Positions 35,122-43,739 of a DNA stretch of 62,226 nucleotides are shown here, in pieces. The notes beneath the pieces were generated by a model, which searched no databases, was not told the origin of the DNA, and saw nothing but the letters and a program-made list of their open reading frames with translations. Numbering within the stretch: position 1 is the stretch's first letter; each line of letters starts with the position of its first letter. The translations under genes were made by a program, and so were the position numbers. The stretch comes from CBDDBX01 sp965225955 (GTDB lineage: Bacteria; Acidobacteriota; Aminicenantia; UBA2199): the NCBI GenBank assembly GCA_965225955.1, contig CBDDBX010000020.1, positions 1-62,226 of the forward strand, written 5' to 3'.

Positions 35122-35178
35122 ACGCAATTATGCGTCTCTACTACAGCCACCCAACAAAAAGTAAAGCGAACTTTACCT
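35120..35178 (+). repeat. Composite repeat copy 2 (59 bases)
   Basis: AGACGCAATTATGCGTCT followed by CTACTA, a variable linker and GTAAAGCGAACTTTAC. It has the same layout and length as 34122-34180. Its first bases are the last two bases of the toxin stop codon. Confidence 0.8.
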
Positions 35179-35256
35179 AAATTTCACCTGTGCCTGTCTT
35201 TGTTTGTCAGTGTCTGTCTATGTTCTTTGTGTGCCTTGTGGTAAAGGCACACCATT

Positions 35257-36681
35257 CTACTTCTTTTTTTTGAGGGTTATTTTTATCAACTCATTTTTAC
35301 TAAACAGCCTCATAGGCATTCCCCATATTCCTGTTCCGCTTGAGGTGTATATCCATGAATCTTTCAGGCTGTAAAGCCCATAAGGATATTTATAGTAGAA
35401 CCACACCATCAGATCCATCGGAGGAATCTGCCCCATATGAGTATGCCCTGATAATTGTAAATCAGCACCATACTCAACAGCTTCAGCAAATTTTGATGGT
35501 CTGTGATTAAGAAAAATTATCGGCTCTTCTGGTTTCACATCCTTAAAAGCTCTCTCCATTCTTCCACCGGGGGCCCCTCTTCTTAAAGACTCCCTGTCAT
35601 CTATACCAACCAGTCTCAAACCGTTTTCAAGTAGTTCTGAGCTGTTCTCAAGTATTGTTATTCCGGCTTTTTTTATAAATTTTAAAGACTCTTCTCCATT
35701 ATTAAGATACTCATGGTTTCCACTTACTGCATAAACCCCATCTCTGGCTTTAAGAGACTTTAACAACCTGAAGCACTTATCCTGCTCTGTAAAGCGCTGT
35801 TCTACAATATCTCCGGTTATTAATATAAGATCCGGCTGACAGCTATTTACCTTATCAACAGTCTTTTCAAACCAGTCAGCGACCCTTCCTTCTCTGAGAT
35901 GAATATCTGTCAGCATAACAATGTTGTAGCCATCCCATTCTGTTCCTTCAGCAGTAACAGGAATAGTAAGGTTTTTCACTTCTGGTACAGCAAGACCTCT
36001 GTAGAAAGAGAAGAACAGTGCTATTGCAAATAACCCCAGAAATACCCGGGAAATCAGCAGTTTTTTTCTTCCAGCAATAAGAGTTGTAATCATCTCCAGT
36101 ACCGCTACAGACCAGAAAATAGAGAAGACACCAACAATAGAAATCACCCATTCAGAAATACTCTTGTAATGGAGAAAGGTGAAAGATCCAAAAAGAGTCA
36201 CTACCAGAAGCCACATAGCAAGGGCCAGTACTCCTCTGTACTCACCTACTGCTCCTTCCTTTCTGCCAAAACGTTTATATGGAACCCAGGTTAGAAAGAG
36301 AATGATTAGTGAAAAAATCGCCAGTCCTGCAGATCTTAAAAAATCCGCCCCATTTACATAGACATCCAGCACACCTGCAATAGTACCGGTAATCAGAAAA
36401 ACCTTCGAATCAACTACACCTTTCTTTATTCTGTCAATTGAAAACTTAAGAAAAGCAAAAATATATATCCAGAAAATAACTCTTATTAAAGCACCAGCGC
36501 CTCCTACAACAGAATCTATCTTCATATACCAGCTGTGTATACCCCACACAGCAGCAATTGACAACGGAATAAGGTACTGAAGATATCTGTAAAACCTACT
36601 ATCGGATTTCAGATAGTGCTCTTTCATAAAATAAAACTTCCACGATACCGCCAATATTGCAACAAAACCTATTATAGACAT
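35257..36681 (-). CDS. Membrane metallophosphoesterase (YkuE/calcineurin-like)
   Basis: A 474-residue protein: six or seven hydrophobic helices in residues 1-230, then a calcineurin-type phosphoesterase domain. The metal motifs are in order: DIHLREG near 258, GDIVEQ near 292, GNHEYL near 323, LNHRP near 392 and SGHTHMGQIPP near 409. The domain should lie on the outer side of the inner membrane. The substrate is unknown; relatives cleave phosphodiesters or phospholipid headgroups. It starts 15 bases after the acetyl-CoA synthetase stop, with GGGAGT before the ATG, so the two form an operon. Confidence 0.88.
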   Translation of the reverse strand: MSIIGFVAILAVSWKFYFMKEHYLKSDSRFYRYLQYLIPLSIAAVWGIHSWYMKIDSVVGGAGALIRVIFWIYIFAFLKFSIDRIKKGVVDSKVFLITGTIAGVLDVYVNGADFLRSAGLAIFSLIILFLTWVPYKRFGRKEGAVGEYRGVLALAMWLLVVTLFGSFTFLHYKSISEWVISIVGVFSIFWSVAVLEMITTLIAGRKKLLISRVFLGLFAIALFFSFYRGLAVPEVKNLTIPVTAEGTEWDGYNIVMLTDIHLREGRVADWFEKTVDKVNSCQPDLILITGDIVEQRFTEQDKCFRLLKSLKARDGVYAVSGNHEYLNNGEESLKFIKKAGITILENSSELLENGLRLVGIDDRESLRRGAPGGRMERAFKDVKPEEPIIFLNHRPSKFAEAVEYGADLQLSGHTHMGQIPPMDLMVWFYYKYPYGLYSLKDSWIYTSSGTGIWGMPMRLFSKNELIKITLKKKK

Positions 36682-36696
36682 ATTACTCCCAAAAAA

Positions 36697-38397
36697 TTAA
36701 TCTTCAAGTGTAGACAGATCACCCGGATCTTCTCCCCACTCAATAGCTTTTAAAACTCTTCTCAGAATTTTCCCACTACGGGTTTTAGGCAGTTTATCAG
36801 TAAACTCAATCTCCTGTGGCATTGCAAGAGGAGATAGTTTCTTTCTGATAAAATTCATTATCTTAAGCTCCATCTCTTCATCAGCTTCGTACCCGTCATT
36901 AAGAGCAATAAAGGCTTTTACAACTTCCATATTAACAGGATCTGGTTTACCAATAACAGCAGATTCAGCTACTGCTTCGTGCTCCAGCAGGGCTGACTCA
37001 ATTTCAAATGGTCCTACAAGGTGACCACCAGTATTTATTACATCATCATCTCTGCCAACAAACCAGAAGTACCCATCTTTATCGATAGATCCTCTGTCAC
37101 CACATATATACCACCCATTCACAAACTTGCTATCGTATTTTTCTCTGTTGTTCCAGTATTCCCTGAACATAGAAGGCCAGCCTGGTCTGACTGCAATTAA
37201 TCCAGCTTTACCGATCTCATTAACTGGTTCCATTGTTTCAAAATCAAGAACTGTTGCTTCCATGCCTGGAAAAGGTCTTCCCATTGATCCGGGCTTTATC
37301 TTCTCTCCAGGGAAGTTTGTAATCACCATTGCACCGGTTTCAGTCTGCCAGTAAGTATCGTGAAAAGTTTTCCCAAAGACTTCAGTAGACCATATCACAG
37401 CTTCTGCATTTAGTGGTTCCCCTACAGAAGCCAGATGCCTGAGTGAAGAGAGATCATATTTCTCAATAGCTTCTTTTCCCTCTTTCATAAGAGATCTTAT
37501 AGCTGTGGGAGCTGAGTACCATACTGTTACCTTATTATCTTCAATAAATTTATACCAGGATTCCGGTTTGAACCCTGCATCAAGAATACATATAGTAACA
37601 CCATTTGCCCAGGGTCCTATTATTCCATATGAAATGCCGGTTACCCACCCTGGATCTGCTGTACACCAGTAGACATCATCTTCATTCAGATCAAGAACAT
37701 ATCTGGAAGTTATATATTGGGAAATCAGGGAATTATGAACGTGGAGAGCACCCTTGGGCTGCCCTGTTGTACCTGAAGTATAGTGAAGCACAGATGGGGT
37801 TTCCTTTTCTGCATGGTACACTTCAAAATTCTCAGGACATTCCATTGACTCCGGCAGAAGTGGAATCTCAAACTCTTTCAAAGCTTTTTTCCCATCATGA
37901 TCCAGAACATATACCCTCTCCAGAGAAGGGAGTTCCGATTTTATCTTACGAATTCTTCCCAGAAATTTCTGCTGGGTAAAAACAACCCTTGTTGATGCAT
38001 TTTCCAATCTCACTTTCAGGGAATCTCCACCAAAAGCAGAAAAGAGAGGCTGAACAACTCCACCCATTTTTAATATTCCGGGAAAGCTGTAGTATAGTTC
38101 AGGAATTCTATCCATAAACAGACAGATTCGATCGCCTGCATTTATTCCACTTTTCTGTAAGAAATCTGCAACGATATCTGAAAGCCTTCTGATATCCTCA
38201 TAACTATATTCTCTACGTTCTCCGGTATGTCCTTCCCAGATAATTGCAGGTTTATCACCTTTACCTGAATTACATATTCTGTCAGTCAGATGCCACCCTA
38301 TATTCAGTTCACTGTCTTCAGAAATACCAAGTTCCTTTTCAGCATCTTCCCATTTAAATGATTCTATTAATTTATCGTAACTATATGATCTTTTCAT
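36697..38397 (-). CDS. acsA: Acetyl-CoA synthetase (AMP-forming)
   Basis: Activates acetate with ATP and CoA. The 566-residue chain matches the short AcsA type. P-loop-like TSGTTGQPKGALHVH lies near residue 200-214, the acyl pocket DPGWVTGISYGIIGPW near 245-260, the adenylate motif DTYWQTETGAMV near 346-357, and the C-terminal lysine site KTRSGKILRR near 541-550, which is acetylated in relatives. ATG 38397 was chosen for the GAGGTA just upstream; the open frame starts 13 codons earlier. Other short-chain acyl groups are possible substrates. Confidence 0.9.
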   Translation of the reverse strand: MKRSYSYDKLIESFKWEDAEKELGISEDSELNIGWHLTDRICNSGKGDKPAIIWEGHTGERREYSYEDIRRLSDIVADFLQKSGINAGDRICLFMDRIPELYYSFPGILKMGGVVQPLFSAFGGDSLKVRLENASTRVVFTQQKFLGRIRKIKSELPSLERVYVLDHDGKKALKEFEIPLLPESMECPENFEVYHAEKETPSVLHYTSGTTGQPKGALHVHNSLISQYITSRYVLDLNEDDVYWCTADPGWVTGISYGIIGPWANGVTICILDAGFKPESWYKFIEDNKVTVWYSAPTAIRSLMKEGKEAIEKYDLSSLRHLASVGEPLNAEAVIWSTEVFGKTFHDTYWQTETGAMVITNFPGEKIKPGSMGRPFPGMEATVLDFETMEPVNEIGKAGLIAVRPGWPSMFREYWNNREKYDSKFVNGWYICGDRGSIDKDGYFWFVGRDDDVINTGGHLVGPFEIESALLEHEAVAESAVIGKPDPVNMEVVKAFIALNDGYEADEEMELKIMNFIRKKLSPLAMPQEIEFTDKLPKTRSGKILRRVLKAIEWGEDPGDLSTLED

Positions 38398-38426
38398 TTT
38401 ACCTCTACACCTCTGTATATCTGTCA

Positions 38427-38455
38427 ATAATATCAATATACGTATTCTAATACAA
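38427..38455 (-). promoter_or_regulatory. Putative acetyl-CoA synthetase promoter
   Basis: On the minus strand TTGTAT (38450-38455) and TATTAT (38427-38432) are 17 bases apart, about 29 bases before the ATG. Confidence 0.4.
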
Positions 38456-38597
38456 TATAGGAACTGCTGATCATATTCATTTTTAACCCCCTGGTACTGT
38501 CACAGATAAACACAAACCCACAGCACCCATTAAGTTTACCAAATTACTTCTTGTCCGTGTAAATACTGCGTGTATGTCAGTGAAGTGTCCTGGCATG

Positions 38598-38626
38598 TTG
38601 ACACTCTTCTGCCTTTCCTTTAAACT
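38598..38626 (+). promoter_or_regulatory. tmk promoter, predicting a leaderless mRNA
   Basis: TTGACA (38598-38603) and TAAACT (38621-38626) are 17 bases apart. Only nine bases separate the -10 box from the tmk ATG, so the message should start at or near the ATG. No ribosome site precedes it. Confidence 0.65.
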
Positions 38627-38635
38627 TCCTCTATC

Positions 38636-39256
38636 ATGGCTGTTACAGAAAAAGGCAAACTTATTCTTTTTGAAGGTATCGATGGCTCCGGCAAAACCAC
38701 AATGTCAAAGAAACTTTACAATTTACTCAAATCAAAGCATATTGAATGTGTCTGGTTGAGAGAGCCCTCATATGAAACAGAATGGGGTAGAAAAATAAGA
38801 GAACTGGCAACAACAGAGCACTCTATCCCTATAGAAGAAGAGTTGAACTATTTCATAATGGATAGAAAAGTTAATGTTGCAGAAAACATTCTTCCAGCTG
38901 TTCAGTCAGGTGTACATGTCATTCTGGACAGATATTTCTATTCCAATGCCTGTTATCAGGGAGCAAGAGGTATTGATATTAATAAGATATTAAAAACCAA
39001 CAGGGAATTTGCACCAGAGCCTGATCTTACTATTCTGGTAGATGTAACCGTTGAAACAGCTCTTGACAGAATCAGCAGAAACCGGGATGAAGAAGCACTG
39101 CTTTTTGAGAAACAGGATTTCCTTCAGACAGTTCATAAAAACTATCACTCAATAGATATATGCAATCTGGAAATCGTTGATGGTAACAGAACGGAAGAGG
39201 AAGTATTTGAATCTATCCTCTCCCTTGAATCTGTTTCAGATATTTTAAATAGCTGA
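38636..39256 (+). CDS. tmk: Thymidylate kinase
   Basis: Phosphorylates dTMP to dTDP for DNA synthesis. The 206-residue length is typical. The P-loop FEGIDGSGKTTMSKKL is near residues 12-27, the DRYFYSNACYQG segment near 98-109 carries the DRY motif, and LTILVDVTVETALDRI near 130-145 matches the region before the lid. The ATG at 38636 is the first in frame and has no ribosome site, consistent with a leaderless message. It is convergent with dxs, with three bases between the stops. Confidence 0.93.
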   Translation: MAVTEKGKLILFEGIDGSGKTTMSKKLYNLLKSKHIECVWLREPSYETEWGRKIRELATTEHSIPIEEELNYFIMDRKVNVAENILPAVQSGVHVILDRYFYSNACYQGARGIDINKILKTNREFAPEPDLTILVDVTVETALDRISRNRDEEALLFEKQDFLQTVHKNYHSIDICNLEIVDGNRTEEEVFESILSLESVSDILNS

Positions 39257-39259
39257 TTT

Positions 39260-41173
39260 TCAGCCAGTAAGTACTTTAAAGAATTTTCTTTTACTACTCT
39301 TTAGAAACTCTCTTACATCTTCATATATAGCATCTTCATTCATACGATACTGCTGCAGGAGTTCATTTCTTGTGGCAACAGGAATTCTTGCATCTTCCGG
39401 TACACCAATTGAGAGTACACAGTTCTTTTTTAAACCTTCTGCAAGCATCAGCTCTTTAACAGCAGAGCCAAAACCACCGCAAAGAGTTCCATCTTCTATA
39501 GTTACAATATTCTTTATTTTCCTGGCATATGCAAGAACCTCTTCTTTATCAAAAGGCTTAACAAATCTCATATTCAGAATTGCTGCTTCCAGACCATCCT
39601 GTTCAGCCATCATCTCAGCTACTTTTTCAGCTCTTGATACCATAGGCCCTACAGCAAGAATAAGACAGTCCTTCCCTTCTCTGACGAGTTCTGCTTTTCC
39701 AAAAGGAATCTCTTTAAACTCTTCATCCATCTGAACACCAAGTCCTGGTTCTTTAGGGTATCTGACAAATACAGTTTTCTTATATTTAATACCACTGTAT
39801 ATCATATGCTGCAATTCATTCTCATCTTTTGGGGCCATAATTACTGCACCTGGAACCATTCTCAGCATTGCAATGTCATATATTCCCTGATGAGTTATCC
39901 CGTCGCCACCTACCAGACCGGCTCTGTCTATACCCGTAACTACCGGAATATCCATAATGGAGAAGTCGTGAATAACCTGGTCCAGAGCTCTCTGAAGAAA
40001 TGTAGAGTAGATACCCATTACAGGTTTTAATTTATTAAGTGACATACCTGCTGCAAAATCGAGCATATACTGCTCCGCAATACCTACATCGTAGAAATTA
40101 TCCGGATACTTTTTCTGTACCTGATCAAGACCGGTTCCTCCGGGCATCGCTGCAGTAAGAGCGTTAACATCTGAATCCTGCTCAATAAGTTTGAGAACAG
40201 TCTGTCCGAAAATCTTTGAATAGGAAGGTTTATCTGATTTAATAAACTTACCATCTTCTATATCAAAAGGAGCTGAAGAGTGGAATGAACTTGGATTCTC
40301 TTCAGCAGGCTGGTATCCTGCGCCCTTTTCAGTAATTACATGAAGAAGTACAGGTACTTCGCTGTCTTTTACCGATTCAAACTCCTTTATTAACTCATCA
40401 ATATCATGACCATTAACCGGACCAACATATTTCACTCCCAGTTCATCAAAAAGTGAACCTGGTACAACCATGGATTTCATAAGGTTTTCAAGCTTTTTAG
40501 CTGAATCAACCATATTTTTACCAATTCCGGGAATATGGTTCAGAACCGAGTGAAACATCTCCTTCATTCTGAGATATGGCCTTCCTGAAACAAGATAGTT
40601 CAGATGTTTTGATATTCCACCAACATTAGGGGAAATAGACATTTTATTATCATTAAGAACAATGATCATCTTCTGACCTATCTGCCCTATATGGTTCAGA
40701 GCTTCCAGAGCAACTCCCCCGGTAAGAGCTCCATCACCAATAACAGCTATGGTATAACTATCTGTCTTCTTCTGCTGGGTCGCAACAGCCATACCTGAAG
40801 CAACTCCTATTGATGTGGACGCGTGGCCTGTATTAAGGGCATCGTGCTCACTTTCAAAGATATCCGGGTAACCTGTAAGCCCATCTTTCTGACGGATTAC
40901 ATCAATTCTGTCTTTCCTGCCTGTGAGCATCTTGTGAGTATAACTCTGATGCCCGACATCAAAGACGATTTTGTCTTTTGGAGTAGTAAAAACCTTGTGA
41001 AGAGCTATAGTAAGCTCAACTACTCCAAGATTTGATGACAGGTGACCGCCGTTTTTTGAAACCACATCCACAATTTTATCTCTAACCTCTTTTGCAAGAG
41101 ATTCCATTTCAGCAGTTGATAAACGTTTTACGTCTTCCGGTGAATCTATTTTATCTAATATCTTCTTTTCCAT
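39260..41173 (-). CDS. dxs: 1-deoxy-D-xylulose-5-phosphate synthase
   Basis: First enzyme of the MEP isoprenoid pathway: pyruvate plus glyceraldehyde-3-phosphate gives DXP, using thiamine diphosphate. The 637-residue chain has DVGHQSYTHKMLTGR near 73-87, the TPP motif GDGALTGGVALEALN near 146-160, NDNKMSISPNVGG near 173-185 and the transketolase centre DRAGLVGGDGITHQG near 415-429. Its ATG overlaps the ispA stop by one base (TAATG), so the pair makes prenyl diphosphates together. Confidence 0.95.
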   Translation of the reverse strand: MEKKILDKIDSPEDVKRLSTAEMESLAKEVRDKIVDVVSKNGGHLSSNLGVVELTIALHKVFTTPKDKIVFDVGHQSYTHKMLTGRKDRIDVIRQKDGLTGYPDIFESEHDALNTGHASTSIGVASGMAVATQQKKTDSYTIAVIGDGALTGGVALEALNHIGQIGQKMIIVLNDNKMSISPNVGGISKHLNYLVSGRPYLRMKEMFHSVLNHIPGIGKNMVDSAKKLENLMKSMVVPGSLFDELGVKYVGPVNGHDIDELIKEFESVKDSEVPVLLHVITEKGAGYQPAEENPSSFHSSAPFDIEDGKFIKSDKPSYSKIFGQTVLKLIEQDSDVNALTAAMPGGTGLDQVQKKYPDNFYDVGIAEQYMLDFAAGMSLNKLKPVMGIYSTFLQRALDQVIHDFSIMDIPVVTGIDRAGLVGGDGITHQGIYDIAMLRMVPGAVIMAPKDENELQHMIYSGIKYKKTVFVRYPKEPGLGVQMDEEFKEIPFGKAELVREGKDCLILAVGPMVSRAEKVAEMMAEQDGLEAAILNMRFVKPFDKEEVLAYARKIKNIVTIEDGTLCGGFGSAVKELMLAEGLKKNCVLSIGVPEDARIPVATRNELLQQYRMNEDAIYEDVREFLKSSKRKFFKVLTG

Positions 41174-42030
41174 TATTTGTTCCTGTATACCATCTTATGC
41201 ATCAGTTTATGGAAATGGCCATCTTCAATTCCCAGCTCCTGGAGAATATCTATTGTCCGTCTGTAGTATTTTTCAATATGCTCCACTACAAACTCCCTTC
41301 CCAGATGAATAACGGAATTTGGACTTGAATTGTTCAGATCCTTTCCAAGTTTTTTTCCTACTTTCTCTTCATCCCCTTCAATATCAAGCAGATCATCTGC
41401 CATCTGAAAAGCAATACCAATTGATTCCCCTGCCTCATAAAGAAGTTTTCTGCCTTTTTCATCAACTCCGGCAATCTCTCCGGCACAGAGAAAACATGCT
41501 CTGATAAGATCTGCAGTTTTCATGCGATGAATATGACTTATATCATCTTTAACGCCATCAAATTCCAGATCCAGTACCTGACCACCAGCCATACCTTTGC
41601 GTCCGATACATTCAGTAACAGTTCTTACAATAGCAACTGTTGCTTCAGGTTTCAGATCCGTTTTGGCTATCAGTTCAAAAGCTTCTGTAAGGAGTGTGTC
41701 ACCTGTTAGAAGGGAAATAGCTTCATTAAACTGCTTATGAACAGTAGGCATCCCTCTTCTGTAGTCGTCATCATCCATACAGGGCAGATCATCATGAAGA
41801 AGTGAGTAGGTATGAATATATTCTATAGCACATGCAACATTCATGTACTTACTGTAATCGAGTTTCCATGCATCCAGCAGTGTAAGCAGAATCAGTGGTC
41901 TGAGACGCTTCCCTTTCAGAGATAAAGCATAATACATTGCTGATTCAAGTGTACCAGCCCCCTCTTCCTTAAGATCCTTAATAAGATGTTTATTTACCTT
42001 TTCTGTAATATTTTTGAAATACTCTTCCAT
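41173..42030 (-). CDS. ispA: Polyprenyl (farnesyl/geranylgeranyl) diphosphate synthase
   Basis: Short-chain trans-prenyltransferase that joins IPP to an allylic diphosphate. The 285-residue chain has the first Asp-rich motif DDLPCMDDDDYRRG near 79-92 and the second DDLLDIEGDEEKVGKKLGKD near 218-237. The residues just before the first motif (IEYIHTYSLLH) suggest a C15-C20 product, but chain length is not certain. The start codon is ATG. It is coupled to dxs by a one-base overlap. Confidence 0.92.
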   Translation of the reverse strand: MEEYFKNITEKVNKHLIKDLKEEGAGTLESAMYYALSLKGKRLRPLILLTLLDAWKLDYSKYMNVACAIEYIHTYSLLHDDLPCMDDDDYRRGMPTVHKQFNEAISLLTGDTLLTEAFELIAKTDLKPEATVAIVRTVTECIGRKGMAGGQVLDLEFDGVKDDISHIHRMKTADLIRACFLCAGEIAGVDEKGRKLLYEAGESIGIAFQMADDLLDIEGDEEKVGKKLGKDLNNSSPNSVIHLGREFVVEHIEKYYRRTIDILQELGIEDGHFHKLMHKMVYRNK

Positions 42031-42059
42031 GTTATCACCATTTTCTGCAGAGTCTAACT

Positions 42060-42983
42060 CTACACAATTCTACGTCTCCTTATGTCCGGTTCAATGAAGA
42101 TCTTCTTTATATCTCTGAACCGTTCTCTGATCTCTTCTTCCATTCCATTGATAATATTGCTTATTTCAACTGATGTGAGTCTGTGATTAAATTCAGCTTT
42201 AATTGTAAGCAATACATCATCAGGTCCCAATTGAAGCGACCTGATATGAATTAACTGTTCTATACCAGGCTCATTGGAAATTATATTTGTAATTTCATCA
42301 ATAGTTTTCTTATCTGCAGCTTCTCCAATAAGAAGGGATTTTATCTCTGCACCAATAAACAGTGCAATGACTCCAAGAATAACTCCTATTATGACTGAAG
42401 CAACACCATCCAGCCATAAAATATTTGTATAGTGCTGGATTGTCACACATACAAATGCCACCAGAAGACCAATTATAGCTCCAAGATCTTCCAGAAAGAT
42501 AACAACAATTTCTGATTTTTTGGTTTTCCTGAGATACTTCATAACCGACATTGTTCCTCTGTCTCTGTTAACCTTTCCCAGAGCTTTATAGAAAGCCACT
42601 GCTTCCAGTAACATAGAAACAATTAAGACTATCAGGATGTACTTTACATTCTGAATTGGGGCTGGATTCTGTATCTTATGAATACCTTCATTAATGGTAT
42701 AAACTGAACCAAGTGTAAACAGAATAACAGCAACAATAAAAGACCAGAAATAGCTCTCACCTGAAAAACCAAAAGGGTGCTGATCATCTGGTGCACGTCT
42801 TCCTTTTTTTATACCTACAAGAAGGAGAATCTGATTCAGAGAGTCTGCTGATGAGTGCACAGCTTCTGCCATCATCGCTGTTGAACGGGTCATAAATGCC
42901 ACAACATACTTAACTGCTGCCACGATCATATTCGCAGCCATAGCATACAACACTACTTTTTTTGACGAATTATCACTATCCAT
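42060..42983 (-). CDS. Cation diffusion facilitator (CDF) transporter
   Basis: Inner-membrane divalent-cation/proton antiporter of 307 residues with six helices and a C-terminal cytoplasmic domain near 205-305. TM2 has AEAVHSSADSLNQ (metal-binding His-x3-Asp) near 33-45, and TM5 has LDGVASVIIG near 170. The metal could be Zn, Fe, Mn or Ni. I chose ATG 42983: a consensus promoter ends 10 bases upstream, so the open frame running 29 codons further cannot be the main product. No ribosome site precedes it. Confidence 0.85.
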   Translation of the reverse strand: MDSDNSSKKVVLYAMAANMIVAAVKYVVAFMTRSTAMMAEAVHSSADSLNQILLLVGIKKGRRAPDDQHPFGFSGESYFWSFIVAVILFTLGSVYTINEGIHKIQNPAPIQNVKYILIVLIVSMLLEAVAFYKALGKVNRDRGTMSVMKYLRKTKKSEIVVIFLEDLGAIIGLLVAFVCVTIQHYTNILWLDGVASVIIGVILGVIALFIGAEIKSLLIGEAADKKTIDEITNIISNEPGIEQLIHIRSLQLGPDDVLLTIKAEFNHRLTSVEISNIINGMEEEIRERFRDIKKIFIEPDIRRRRIV

Positions 42984-42993
42984 ATGTTTTATG

Positions 42994-43022
42994 ATTTTAG
43001 AAGGAATTGAAGGTTCTGTCAA
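42994..43022 (-). promoter_or_regulatory. CDF transporter promoter, predicting a leaderless mRNA
   Basis: On the minus strand TTGACA (43017-43022) and TAAAAT (42994-42999) are 17 bases apart. The ATG at 42983 lies 10 bases past the -10 box, so the leader should be zero to four bases long. Confidence 0.65.
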
Positions 43023-43518
43023 TATGTACCCCTGAGTTCGCCATAATATAGTAATAATATATAGGGGCAAACACGGACAAATATGAAGAGTGATGGTTTA
43101 AGCTTTTTTTGCACAATCAGATTTTATTCTAAATGTTACAGGACTTTCCAGGACCACCCCGCCAACTACACTGATTCGCTAAAGCTTACAGTTTGCTGCC
43201 CCCCCTCCTCTTGAATAAGATAAGCAAAAGCTTCCTTATTCAAATGAGGGGATTTCTGTTTGTCTTACAGAATAATATTCCTGCCATTTCTAAATTTTCC
43301 TTACTTTTTATTAATCACTCCTGAATTGGAGAGTATGCTGGAAGAGCGTAGATGGGTTCTTTGTGTAACTTGTTATCAGAGTATAAATTCTAAGTCCCAC
43401 ATACATTTTAATCTTCATGAATTCCTGAGACAGGAAATTTTGTTCTGATAAAAGGAGTCAATTAATATTATACAAATTTGAGTTTAAAGTTTGATTTGAA
43501 GTTAAAAAGAAGAAGAGG
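43023..43518. other. Gene-free region between CDF promoter and tRNA-Gln
   Basis: Holds a stretch at 43145-43260 with CCACCCCGCC and CCCCCCCTCCTC, an inverted pair around GAATAAG/CTTATTC (43213-43244), and AT-rich sequence to 43500. It resembles intergenic repeat debris like that near 34220-34270. A 62-codon open frame at 43260-43448 has no ribosome site and was not accepted. Nothing else was recognised. Confidence 0.55.
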
Positions 43519-43593
43519 TGGCTGGGAAGCAGGGACTTGAACCCCAACTATATGATTCAGAGTCATACGTCCTGCCAATTAGACGACTTCCCA
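43519..43593 (-). tRNA. tRNA-Gln, anticodon CTG
   Basis: A complete 75-base cloverleaf on the minus strand. The acceptor arms TGGGAAG and CTTCCCA pair over seven bases, with G discriminator and encoded CCA. The anticodon stem TATGA/TCATA closes the loop CTCTGAA, giving CTG (codon CAG). The T loop TTCAAGT is standard. The U1-A72 pair and G73 are glutamine identity features. A consensus promoter lies just upstream. Confidence 0.95.
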
Positions 43594-43605
43594 ATCCGAA
43601 GCTAT

Positions 43606-43634
43606 ATTGTATTAAAATCACCCTTCTGTGTCAA
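43606..43634 (-). promoter_or_regulatory. tRNA-Gln promoter
   Basis: On the minus strand TTGACA (43629-43634) and TACAAT (43606-43611) are 17 bases apart, 12 bases before the mature tRNA 5' end. Confidence 0.8.
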
Positions 43635-43671
43635 GTAATTTTATTAAGAAATTTAAAATTTTCTGTTATAT

Positions 43672-43703
43672 AAAAAAAAAGCCCTGCTCAGACTGAGCAG
43701 GGC
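43672..43703 (-). terminator. Intrinsic terminator of groL
   Basis: On the minus strand GCCCTGCTC and GAGCAGGGC form a nine-pair stem, followed by nine T residues. It lies 36 bases past the groL stop and stops readthrough into the tRNA promoter. Confidence 0.92.
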
Positions 43704-43739
43704 TTATATATCTTATTAAAATTTTATAAGATTCAGGGT

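Noticed and set aside
42984..43070. Longer N-terminus for the CDF transporter
   Set aside because: The consensus promoter at 42994-43022 lies inside this extension, and the family begins near MDSDNSS.
43260..43448. 62-codon open frame between the CDF gene and tRNA-Gln
   Set aside because: No ribosome site, no recognisable motif and it lies in repeat-like spacer sequence; best read as chance.
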